From: Polyangium jinanense
GTDB lineage: Bacteria > Myxococcota > Polyangia > Polyangiales > Polyangiaceae
Direction: 5' to 3'
Assembly (NCBI RefSeq): GCF_028435365.1
Contig: NZ_JAGTJJ010000109.1
Coordinates: 1 to 18,665, forward strand
DNA: 18,665 bases
The position numbers were made by a program, and so were the translations under genes. The notes beneath the pieces are model-generated. The model worked only from the letters and a program-made list of their open reading frames with translations, had not been told where the DNA came from and searched no databases. Shown piece after piece: positions 7,857-14,614 of the stretch (within the stretch, counting starts at the first letter, position 1; each line of letters starts with the position of its first letter).

Positions 7857-8139
7857 CCGGGGCGCTGCCCCGGGCCCCGCGGGGGCTGTTCGCCCCTCGA
7901 CCCGAACCAGGGCAAGCCCTGGACCATTCGTGGAAGAACTGCGCGATGCGCAGTTCTTCCAACAGGCCGATGGCAAGACCAGGAAGGTGCGTTGCCCGCT
8001 GGCGACGACGTCGTGGGTCTTGACCTGGCCTGTTCGATGAACTGCGCATCGCGCAGTTCATCGAACCCGAGTCCAGCGCTTGCGCTGGTCCAGGTCCAGG
8101 GGCGGACAGCCCCTGGTGGGGCCTGGGGCAAAGCCCCAG
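7857..8139. repeat. Composite hairpin repeat, copy C (complete)
   Basis: The architecture matches copy B. CCGGGGC/GCCCCGG opens the left arm (7857-7873), then come the GC-rich hairpins and CCAGGGC/GCCCTGG. The GGAAGAACTGCGC stem (7932-7944) pairs with 7948-7960 across a GAT loop. The centre is bounded by AACAGGCC and GGCCTGTT. The right arm opens with a 15-base stem TTCGATGAACTGCGC (8033-8047) pairing with 8051-8065 across ATC, then CCAGCGC/GCGCTGG, GGGGC/GCCCC and CTGGGGC-AAA-GCCCCAG (8123-8139). It sits downstream of the GrpB-family gene and may end that transcript. Confidence 0.9.
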
Positions 8140-8174
8140 CGCAGCGCCTCCCAGATGAGACCCATGCGGTTCGG

Positions 8175-8192
8175 ACGCGCCAAGTGGCGCGT
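8175..8192. repeat. Short perfect hairpin before the tandem array
   Basis: ACGCGCCA (8175-8182) and TGGCGCGT (8185-8192) form a perfect 8-base stem with a 2-base loop. The right arm runs directly into the first, shortened unit of the 43-base array. Its function is unknown; it could be a terminator-like stem, but no T-tract follows. Confidence 0.5.
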
Positions 8193-8440
8193 GCAACGCT
8201 TGCAGAGGGCGTTCCGATCGATCTGATCGGTGCTTGCAACGCTTGCAGGCGGCGTTCCGAGCGGTCTGATCGGTGCTTGCAACGCTTGCAGGCGGCGTTC
8301 CGAGCGGTCTGATCGGTGCTTGCAACGCTTGCAGACGGCGTTCTGATCGGTCTGATCGGTGCTTGCAACGCGTGCAGGCGGGGTTTGGAGCGTTCTGATC
8401 GGTGCTTGCAACGCTTGCAGACGGCGTTCCGGACGTCTGG
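8191..8440. repeat. 43-bp tandem repeat array, about 5.8 units
   Basis: Units begin at 8191 (39 bases, lacking CTTG), 8230, 8273, 8316, 8359 and 8402 (decaying after about 35 bases). The units at 8230 and 8273 are identical; those at 8316 and 8359 differ at a handful of positions. Each full unit opens GTGCTTGCAACGCTTGCAG and ends CTGATCG. Within it, TGCAA-CGC-TTGCA is an inverted repeat, and GATC occurs at each unit junction. The period is not a multiple of three, so each unit shifts frame and the array cannot encode a repeated peptide. There are no variable spacers, so it is not CRISPR. It lies upstream of the 8573 gene and could hold binding sites, but that is a guess. Confidence 0.85.
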
Positions 8441-8572
8441 ACCTGCGTTTACACCTGGAGAGAACGCTCTTCCGGTCGTTCGGACCTCCGCTTGCACCCT
8501 GCGTATGTTGGATCCGGTGTGAGAAGGGCGGGACTCCGGACAATCCAGAAATGCGGCCTGAGGCCTGAAATC
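8441..8572. other. Non-coding leader between tandem array and the 62-residue gene
   Basis: These 132 bases contain one degenerate echo of the array (TTGCACC near 8490) but no clear promoter boxes, RNA gene or hairpin that I could identify. The promoter of the 8573-9318 pair is probably here or in the array. Confidence 0.4.
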
Positions 8573-8761
8573 ATGGATCTCGCGCGCATCCGGCGGCTCT
8601 TGTCGCTGCTCGAGATCGTCGACGCCATCGAGGACAGGATGATAGAGTCTGGCGGTAAGACGCTGATGAGCGAGGAGCTCTCGCTCTTGCGTTGCTTTGC
8701 GCAGCCGGACGCGCCCTTTTCCTTGATGTGCGGCTGCTACCTCCACAAGCACGGGTTTTGA
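8573..8761 (+). CDS. Small hypothetical protein, 62 residues
   Basis: I do not recognise this protein. It begins MDLARIRRLLSLLEIVDAIE, a strongly amphipathic Leu/Ile/Arg helix, and ends with a Cys-containing tail (FSLMCGCYLHKHGF) in which Cys53 and Cys55 are two apart and followed by His58 and His60. A metal site is conceivable but unsupported. Codons in the first half favour G/C at the third position like neighbouring genes. The TGA ends two bases before the ATG of the LOG-family gene, and no better ribosome site serves that gene, which suggests coupled translation. The start is the only ATG that excludes the repeat array. It could be a chance open frame. Confidence 0.55.
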   Translation: MDLARIRRLLSLLEIVDAIEDRMIESGGKTLMSEELSLLRCFAQPDAPFSLMCGCYLHKHGF

Positions 8762-8763
8762 CC

Positions 8764-9318
8764 ATGCCCCGCCCCCTTCTCGCCATCATCGGTGACGGCA
8801 CCGCTCTCCCTGGATCTCCGGCGTACGAAGCTGCTTTCGAGGCGGGTCGTGCGGCTGTGGAAGTTGGCTTTCGTGTCCTCACCGGCGGCCTCGGCGGTGT
8901 CATGGAGGCGGCTTGTCGCGGCGCGCGTGCGTCGGGGCGGTACAAGGAGGGGGATACCGTGGGGCTGCTTCCGGGGCATGACCCACGGGCCGCCAATACG
9001 TACGTCGATATCGCGATTCCGACCGGGCTCGGGCATTTGCGGAATGCGCTCGTCGCACATGCGGATGCCATCGTCGCCGTCGGCGGGGGCGCGGGGACGC
9101 TGTCGGAAATGGCCATGGCCTGGATCCACGATCGAATCGTCGTGGCCCTGGAGATCGCAGGCTGGAGCGGTGAGCTCGCCGGCGTCCGTATCGACGACAG
9201 GCAACGATTCCCGGACACGATGGACGATTACGTGATCCCCGCCACCAGCGGCACGGACGCGATCCGCCAGGTCGTCGCGGCACTCGCCGAGCGAGCCAGC
9301 CACCAAACGACCACCTAG
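8764..9318 (+). CDS. LOG-family (TIGR00725-like) Rossmann-fold protein
   Basis: The protein has 184 residues. This cytoplasmic family includes cytokinin riboside monophosphate phosphoribohydrolases (LOG) and related nucleotide-binding proteins. The N-terminal strand LLAIIGDG (5-12) and GGLGGVMEAACRGA (41-54) form the first nucleotide loop. GLGHLRNALVAHADAIVAVG (88-107) with GGGAGTLSEM (107-116) is the second. The latter replaces the classical LOG PGGxGTxxE, with Pro lost but Gly-Gly-x-Gly-Thr and Glu115 kept. That GGGAGT form fits the TIGR00725 branch, whose substrate is not defined, so no plant-hormone role is claimed. The ATG at 8764 is chosen over an in-frame start at 8692 because the fold starts at MPRPLLAIIG and the upstream part overlaps the small gene. 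Confidence 0.88.
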   Translation: MPRPLLAIIGDGTALPGSPAYEAAFEAGRAAVEVGFRVLTGGLGGVMEAACRGARASGRYKEGDTVGLLPGHDPRAANTYVDIAIPTGLGHLRNALVAHADAIVAVGGGAGTLSEMAMAWIHDRIVVALEIAGWSGELAGVRIDDRQRFPDTMDDYVIPATSGTDAIRQVVAALAERASHQTTT

Positions 9319-9524
9319 ACCCGAAACCCCACGGCAAAGCGCCCCCCAAGCCCTCGCAACCTCACCCAGCGAGCCAGCAGCCATATCGCCGGGTAGGCCC
9401 GAACGAAACGAAGTGGAGTGAGGGCCGTAGGGTGTCGCGCCATCGAGCGCGACACCCTCCCCAAAAGACCATCGGGGGAGACACCCTCCACAAATGTGTG
9501 GCAGGATGTGCGGGGTTTTCGCGT
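9319..9524. other. Intergenic leader of the sensor kinase gene
   Basis: This 206-base region carries the 9429-9458 hairpin, a direct repeat GACACCCTCC (9451-9460 and 9480-9489) and a small inverted repeat CCACA/TGTGG (9488-9501). Together they look like possible operator elements for the kinase gene. No confident -35/-10 pair was found. Confidence 0.45.
9429..9458. promoter_or_regulatory. Perfect 12-bp inverted repeat upstream of the kinase gene
   Basis: AGGGTGTCGCGC (9429-9440) and GCGCGACACCCT (9447-9458) pair perfectly across a six-base loop, CATCGA. It could be a factor-independent terminator for the LOG-family gene, 110 bases after its stop, or an operator. No T-tract follows on the + strand, so a terminator is less likely. 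Part of the right arm (GACACCCTCC) is repeated 29 bases downstream. Confidence 0.55.
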
Positions 9525-11300
9525 ATGAAGGCTTTGCTCGTTGCTTCTTCCAAGGCCGATCCACAACCGATCGAGCGGTTGCTTCGGGATCAGTGCAGTG
9601 ACGTTGCTGTCGTGCCTGCCTTGGAGCTCGCGGCGGCGTCGAGCGCGGGGATCGGGATCGCCGTGCTCCTGTCGTCCGAGGACGAGCAGGACTTTGCTTC
9701 GATCATGACCGCTTGTCGCACGCTCCGGAGCGCCCCGGACGGCGGCCCCGTCATCCTCGCGATGGCCATCACGCCCGAGCACGTCGAGGCGCTCTGCGAC
9801 GAGGGCGTCGATGACTTCATGCTCTGGCCGAACGACGAACGCCTCGTCGCGTCGCGCGTGGGACTCCTGTTTCGGCGCGTGGCGCAGCGGAAGAAGGATG
9901 CCGTGCGCGCGGCCATGCTCGGGGATGCGCTCCGACATGCCGAGCGCAGCGAGCAGCGCTTTCGCCATCTCGCCGAGAGCTCGACCGAGATCCTCGCGCG
10001 CTTCTCGCCCGGCGGCGTCCGCCTCTACATCTCGCCGGCTTGTCGCACCGTCCTCGGGTACGAGCCCGATGAGCTGCTCGGGTCGAGCATCCTCGACATC
10101 CTGCATCCGTCGGATGTGTCGAAGCTCCTCGAGGCGCTCGGCGCGCTCGATGCGGGCGCGCAGGTCGCGGGCGCGATCATCCGGCTGCAGCGCAAGGACG
10201 GCGAGTATGCGTGGCTCGAGACGATCAGCCGACCCGTGCGGGATCCTCGTACGGACGTGATCGAGGAGTTCGTCACCGTCTCGCGCGACATCACCGCGAT
10301 GATCCACGCCGAGCACGAGAAGCTCGAGGCCGAGGCGCGGATCGCCGTGATCGATGCGATTCCGGATCCGCTGTCCGTCGAGGACGACACAGGTAGGTTC
10401 ACGATCGCGAACCGCGCGTTTTGCGCGCTCCTCGGGCGATCACGCGAGGAGGTCCTCGGGCAGTCGGCGGATGCGCTCAAGCCTGCGCCGAAGGGCACCG
10501 GGCCGGATCGGTGGCCGCAGACGACGGACGAGCGCGAGGTGACGATCAAGGCGCCGGATGGATCGCTGCGGGTGCTCGTCGAGAAGCGGGCGCTGCTCGC
10601 GGTGCGCAAGGAAGAGCGGCAGCTCGTGTCGATCCTGCGCGACATCACGGAGCATCGGCAACGCGAGGCCGAGGCGCGGCTCGCCACGGCGGCGGCGCTC
10701 TCCGCGGGCATCGCGCACGAGCTCAACAATCCGCTCTCGTTTCTGATCGGGAACATCGGCTTCGTGTCGGAAGCGCTTGGCGCGTCGAAGAGCGAAGACG
10801 TGACGAAGGCGCTCGACGAGGCGGCGCTCGGGGCGAAGCGGATGGCGTCGCTCGTGCGCGACATGCGGATCCTCGGCGAGGCGTCGCGGGAGACGCCGCC
10901 GAAGACGAACATGAAGCGCGCGGTGGAGGCTGCGCTCATGCTCACGACCGGCGCGATCGCGGCGCGCGCGCGGCTCTCGTCCGAGGTGGCCGACGTGCCG
11001 TTCGTCGCGGGAGAGCCGGCAGGCATCGCGCTCTTGCTCGTGGACCTCTTGCTGCGGACGGCGCGCGCGCTGCCGGAGGGGGATCCGAAGGCGAACGAGG
11101 TGCGCGTCGTGCTCGCGCCCGCAAGCGGAGGGATGGTCTCCTTCGAGGTGTTCGGGAGCGGGCGCAGCGCGGATCGCGCCGGGGAGGCGGGGCTTTCGCG
11201 CTCGGAGAGCTTCGTCTCGGCGTACGGCGGGCGGATCGACGTGGAGAACGTGCCGGGGAAAGGCACGCGGCTCAGGTTGTTCTTGCCGGTTGCGCCTTGA
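9525..11300 (+). CDS. PAS sensor histidine kinase homologue with degenerate receiver and ATPase domains
   Basis: The 591-residue protein is soluble, with no membrane helix. Residues 1-118 have a receiver-like fold, but the acidic pair after strand 1 (LLVASSKAD), the phospho-Asp (LLSSED, near 49-54) and the switch Lys (FMLWPND, Trp101) are all missing. PAS1 (about 145-257) and PAS2 (about 270-378) follow. The dimerisation/H-box helix ALSAGIAHELNNP keeps the phospho-acceptor His398. The C-terminal ATPase domain is odd: the N-box Asn is replaced (LLLRTARALP, Arg511) and the G1 box Asp is Gly544 (EVFGSGRSAD). The F and G2 boxes are absent, leading straight to YGGRIDVENVPGKGTRLRL. ATP binding is therefore doubtful. 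The ATG at 9525 is preferred to a GTG at 9432 because the receiver-like fold begins at MKALLVAS. The gene is convergent with the 11304 gene. Confidence 0.9.
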   Translation: MKALLVASSKADPQPIERLLRDQCSDVAVVPALELAAASSAGIGIAVLLSSEDEQDFASIMTACRTLRSAPDGGPVILAMAITPEHVEALCDEGVDDFMLWPNDERLVASRVGLLFRRVAQRKKDAVRAAMLGDALRHAERSEQRFRHLAESSTEILARFSPGGVRLYISPACRTVLGYEPDELLGSSILDILHPSDVSKLLEALGALDAGAQVAGAIIRLQRKDGEYAWLETISRPVRDPRTDVIEEFVTVSRDITAMIHAEHEKLEAEARIAVIDAIPDPLSVEDDTGRFTIANRAFCALLGRSREEVLGQSADALKPAPKGTGPDRWPQTTDEREVTIKAPDGSLRVLVEKRALLAVRKEERQLVSILRDITEHRQREAEARLATAAALSAGIAHELNNPLSFLIGNIGFVSEALGASKSEDVTKALDEAALGAKRMASLVRDMRILGEASRETPPKTNMKRAVEAALMLTTGAIAARARLSSEVADVPFVAGEPAGIALLLVDLLLRTARALPEGDPKANEVRVVLAPASGGMVSFEVFGSGRSADRAGEAGLSRSESFVSAYGGRIDVENVPGKGTRLRLFLPVAP

Positions 11301-11303
11301 GGG

Positions 11304-13025
11304 TCACTCGATCGGCGTGACGTGCACCGCGACGTCGAGCGTCTCGCGGACGCCGCCGAGGTAGATCGTGCCCGAGGTGGGCGTCGCGTCGACGTAGCTG
11401 CGACCGACGGCGAGGCGCACGTGATCGGTCTGCGTGACGACGCCGCTCGTCGGATCGAAGCCTTTCCAGCCGACCTCGGGCAGGTAGACCTGCACCCACG
11501 CGTGGGAGGCCTCGGCCATGCTGTGGTTCGGTTGTTTCGGGCCCGTATAAAGGTAGCCGCAGACGTAACGCGCCGGGACGCTGAGCAGGCGGGCGAGGCA
11601 GATGAAGAGGTTCGCGAAGTCCTGACAGACGCCGGTGCGCCGCGTGTAGACCTCGTAGGGCGTCGTCGAGAGGCTCGTGGATCCCTTCTGGTAGAGGTAG
11701 TCGCGGTGGATCGTCTGGTTCAGGTCGAAGAGCGTGTCGACGAGGTCGTAGTCGTTGCGCTCGACGAAGGTCATCGCGTATCGGGCGAGTACTTCGAGCT
11801 GGCTCTCGGGTAGCTCGGGCGGGAGCAGGTAGGGCTGCAAAACCTGCCTTTGCCAGGGCATCCACACGAGCGGGATGGTGCTCCGCGCGTGGAAGGGGCG
11901 GAGGCCAAAGGGCTCGGTGTCGAGCAGGCTCACCTCGGAGCGCGCCTCGATGACGAGCTCGGTGTAGCTCTGCTCGATCACGACTTTACGCGCACGGTTG
12001 CCGAAGACGTCGTCGTAGTCGCGCTGCTTGCCGTCGACGGAGAGCGTGATGGTGGAGGCGTGGAGCGTCTGCAGGCGATCGTGGATCGGCGTGAGGCGGA
12101 GCAGGTGCGAGCTGCGCTCGACGGGCTTGTCGTAGCGATACGAGGTGCGGTGGACGATCGACAAACGGCGCGCCTCGGCAGGCGCGGGACGCTGGAGATC
12201 ACGGCCGGCGGCGCGCGCCGCGGTGGCCTGGCCGGGCGGCATGTCGGCGATGATGGCGCCTTGCCGGACGACGAGGAGGTGCCCCGGGGACAGGGCCTTC
12301 CAGGTGGCGCCGGAGCCTTCGAGCGGGTTCGAGGCGACGAGGATGCCCTTCTGCGCCTCGACGCCACGACGGCCGAGATCGAGGTGGAGATCGGCGTCTT
12401 CGAGGACGAGCTTTTCGTAAGGCGGGCAGATGGTGCCGAGGTGGAGCTGTCCCTCGCCGTGGGCGTCGGCGTAGGCGAGGAGATCACGGCCGTCGGTGAG
12501 GACGGAGCTCATGTTGCCGTGCGCGCCCAGGCGCTCGAAGAAGGCGCGGACGGCGGAGGGATCGGCGTCGCCGATGCTGCGCCAGCCGTTCTGCGCGAAG
12601 AAGGCGAGCAGCTCGCAGAAGACGAGCTCGCTGTCGGTGGAGCCGGTGGGTTCGAAGAGGCCTTTGGTGTTCGAACGTTCGAGGCGATGGCGGAGGCTGC
12701 CGCAGTGGGAGAAGAGCCAGTCGCGGCCGGCGTAGCTGCGCGAGAAGGGCTGGGTGTTGGCGTCGCTGATCGCGCCCCAGGTGGCGGTGCGGATGTGGAG
12801 GACGAAGAGCGAGGCGGCGAGGTGTTCCCAGGCCTTGACGAGCTCGCTGCGGATGGATCCGTGGGGCGGCGCGGGCTCCTTGAGGACGGAGGCGCTGGGC
12901 TCGCCGCCAGGGTAGTAGCCGAGGCCCCAGCCATCGGGTGGGCGCTTCGAGCCCGGGTGGAGGCAGCACAGGTCGAAGCAGGGCGCGAGCTCGCCCTCGA
13001 ACGACATGGCGAGGAGGTTCGGCAT
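11304..13025 (-). CDS. Glutamine amidotransferase-like / transglutaminase-like fusion protein
   Basis: This is a 573-residue two-domain protein. Residues 1-260 resemble class II (Ntn-type, YafJ-like) amidotransferases: PDGWGLGYYPGG (29-40), HIRTATWG (77-84), SHCGSL (106-111, replacing the usual HNG) and TDSELVF (130-136). The nucleophilic Cys expected at position 2 is Pro (MPNLLAMS), so glutaminase activity is unlikely as written. Residues about 285-370 match the bacterial transglutaminase N-terminal region (SIVHRTSYRYDKPVE). The core (about 410-550) carries an intact Cys-His-Asp triad: GVCQDFA (C467), SHAWVQVY (H508), GFDPT (D524). In this family the core usually acts as a cysteine peptidase or amidase. 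It is the last gene of the minus-strand run, 35 bases after the TPR gene, and belongs with the ATP-grasp and alpha-E genes by known association. No Shine-Dalgarno is evident at the ATG. Confidence 0.9.
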   Translation of the reverse strand: MPNLLAMSFEGELAPCFDLCCLHPGSKRPPDGWGLGYYPGGEPSASVLKEPAPPHGSIRSELVKAWEHLAASLFVLHIRTATWGAISDANTQPFSRSYAGRDWLFSHCGSLRHRLERSNTKGLFEPTGSTDSELVFCELLAFFAQNGWRSIGDADPSAVRAFFERLGAHGNMSSVLTDGRDLLAYADAHGEGQLHLGTICPPYEKLVLEDADLHLDLGRRGVEAQKGILVASNPLEGSGATWKALSPGHLLVVRQGAIIADMPPGQATAARAAGRDLQRPAPAEARRLSIVHRTSYRYDKPVERSSHLLRLTPIHDRLQTLHASTITLSVDGKQRDYDDVFGNRARKVVIEQSYTELVIEARSEVSLLDTEPFGLRPFHARSTIPLVWMPWQRQVLQPYLLPPELPESQLEVLARYAMTFVERNDYDLVDTLFDLNQTIHRDYLYQKGSTSLSTTPYEVYTRRTGVCQDFANLFICLARLLSVPARYVCGYLYTGPKQPNHSMAEASHAWVQVYLPEVGWKGFDPTSGVVTQTDHVRLAVGRSYVDATPTSGTIYLGGVRETLDVAVHVTPIE

Positions 13026-13060
13026 CGAGGGGAGTGTACTGCGGAAGTGAGGGAGGGCAG

Positions 13061-14614
13061 CTAGGACGGGGTGGGGGGGTGCCGGAGAGCGTCGATCTTG
13101 CGGAGGACGGCGCGAGCTTCTTCGACCTGGCCGGAGCCGATGGCTTCGAGGATCTGGATGGCCGCCAGGACCATCCGGCGACCTTCATGCAAGCGTCCCT
13201 CGACGACTTCGAGCTGACCCACGGTGATCTGCGATGCGGCGAGGCCCGCTTGATCCCCGATGTCAGCCCGAATGGTCATCGATTCTGCGAGTAACGTACG
13301 AACGTCCTCGTAACGCACCAGTTTCACCTTGGCGATCGCGAGGTGATGCAGGGCCGATGCGTAAAGGGCGCGACTTCCTGTGGTTTTGGCGAGGGCTGAC
13401 GATTCACTGAAGAGGCCTTGAGCCTCGTCGTATCGCCCAAGCTTCAACTCGATGCACCCGAGCTGAAGCAGGGATGCTGCACGTCCCACCACATTTCCAA
13501 GCGATTTGTTGATGTCGATCGCTTCGCCGAGGAGCGCCCGTGCCTCCTCGTACCGACCTTCGCTTTCGTCGATGACGGCGAGTAGATGCAAGCACGCCGC
13601 GCGTCCCGCCCGATCCCCGAACTCGTCGAAGACCTCCAGGGCTTCCCGTAGCAACGTTCTGGCTACATCGTGCCGACCCTGCCTCCACTCCAGGGTCGCG
13701 AGCTCATGCAGGGAGCCGGCTTGCCATCGGCGATTTCCGAGCGCCGCGTTGATCGTGATGGACTCGCGGAGCCACGCCCGCGCCGCGTCGTAACGCCCCG
13801 CCTGCTCATCGATGATCGCGAGTTGATGAGCCACCGCGGCGCGCCCCATACGATCGCTCCTCGCGTCGTAGCGACCAAGCGCAGCCTCCAGGGCAGCGCG
13901 CGCATCATCGAGCCTCCCCTGAACGGCGAGCTTCGCGCCTTCGAGCGAGATCCGGTCGGGATCCTCCTCCCGCGCCTCAGGATGCTTCAGATCGAAACGC
14001 GCCAGCAGATCCGCCGCCTCATCGACGGCGCCGAATTGAATTGCGCGCTGCGCCTCGACGAGCAGTTCCTTGCCGGCATCGATCACCCGCGCGGCCAACG
14101 GCGCTGCCACCGCGTGCCGAGCATCGATCGCCGCAAGCTCCAACCGCAGCGGCTCGGGCTTCTCCTCCCACATCCACGCCCCGGCGAAGTCCACGAAATC
14201 GGGCGCCTTCTGCTCTAACACCTGCGCCGCGGTCGGGTGTACGAGCAGGAGCCACGGCAGCGGAAAGCTCCGCGCGAGCTCGTCCCGCTCCACGTTGAGC
14301 TGCGCGACGATCCTCTCCTCCGCCTCGGCCTCCTCCAGCCCGTGCAGGATCAGCGACGTCGCGCCCAACTCCTGCGCCGTCGCTTCCCGGAGCACGTCCC
14401 ACAGCCTCCGCTTGTCAGGGCCGACCTCCCGCAGATCGATCACCGCGACGCCCTGCACGTTCGCCTTCGCCCACGCGATCAGCGCGTCCCGCTTCCACGG
14501 CGTCGTGATCTGCACGATCGCCAGGTCGAACCCGTGCCCCACGCCCCACTCGAAAAACCGGCGCAGCACGAGGCCGTCGTCCTCGCCGAGCAGGGCCTCG
14601 GGCTCGAAGCTCAC
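13061..14614 (-). CDS. TPR-repeat protein with NTPase-associated N-terminal domain
   Basis: The 517-residue protein is cytoplasmic. Residues about 1-165 form an alpha/beta domain without a Walker A motif. Its LNVERDELARSFPLPWLLLV (106-125) and APDFVDFAGAWMWEE (137-151) resemble a segment (RDxL...PxPWVLWL...APDFWSWR) that I recall in front of TPR arrays in bacterial STAND/AAA-associated proteins. That is pattern memory, not a search. Residues 257-496 hold six TPR units with an exact 40-residue period (GRYDEARxLLxEAxxI...LGxRxGRAA). The start is a GTG whose GTGA overlaps the TGA of the upstream NTPase gene, so the pair is almost surely co-translated. TPRs usually bind protein partners. A sensor or effector-recruiting role is inferred. 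Confidence 0.88.
   Translation of the reverse strand: MSFEPEALLGEDDGLVLRRFFEWGVGHGFDLAIVQITTPWKRDALIAWAKANVQGVAVIDLREVGPDKRRLWDVLREATAQELGATSLILHGLEEAEAEERIVAQLNVERDELARSFPLPWLLLVHPTAAQVLEQKAPDFVDFAGAWMWEEKPEPLRLELAAIDARHAVAAPLAARVIDAGKELLVEAQRAIQFGAVDEAADLLARFDLKHPEAREEDPDRISLEGAKLAVQGRLDDARAALEAALGRYDARSDRMGRAAVAHQLAIIDEQAGRYDAARAWLRESITINAALGNRRWQAGSLHELATLEWRQGRHDVARTLLREALEVFDEFGDRAGRAACLHLLAVIDESEGRYEEARALLGEAIDINKSLGNVVGRAASLLQLGCIELKLGRYDEAQGLFSESSALAKTTGSRALYASALHHLAIAKVKLVRYEDVRTLLAESMTIRADIGDQAGLAASQITVGQLEVVEGRLHEGRRMVLAAIQILEAIGSGQVEEARAVLRKIDALRHPPTPS
13127..13846 (-). repeat. 120-bp periodic coding repeat (six TPR units)
   Basis: Six consecutive 40-codon units encode residues 257-496 of the TPR protein with no indel between units. 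Units share GRxA at the start and GRYxEAR in the middle. The regularity suggests recent unit duplication or strong selection on superhelix geometry. Confidence 0.75.

Noticed and set aside
6144..7976. Long open frame (610 codons) on the minus strand
   Set aside because: It is antisense to trpS and the GrpB gene, both of which have clear family motifs. The product is Arg/His-rich with no recognisable fold.
8191..8440. CRISPR array
   Set aside because: Units are contiguous with no unique spacers, and no cas genes are present.
7697..8752. Minus-strand open frames with repeated CKRCKHRSDRSE-like peptides
   Set aside because: They arise from the 43-bp tandem array and repeat copy C. The period is not a multiple of three, so the same words appear in rotating frames, and the ends run through neighbouring real genes.
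11850..13064. Plus-strand open frame of 404 codons
   Set aside because: It is antisense to the amidotransferase-transglutaminase fusion, whose catalytic motifs are intact. The product is a Gly/Ala/Glu-rich shadow.
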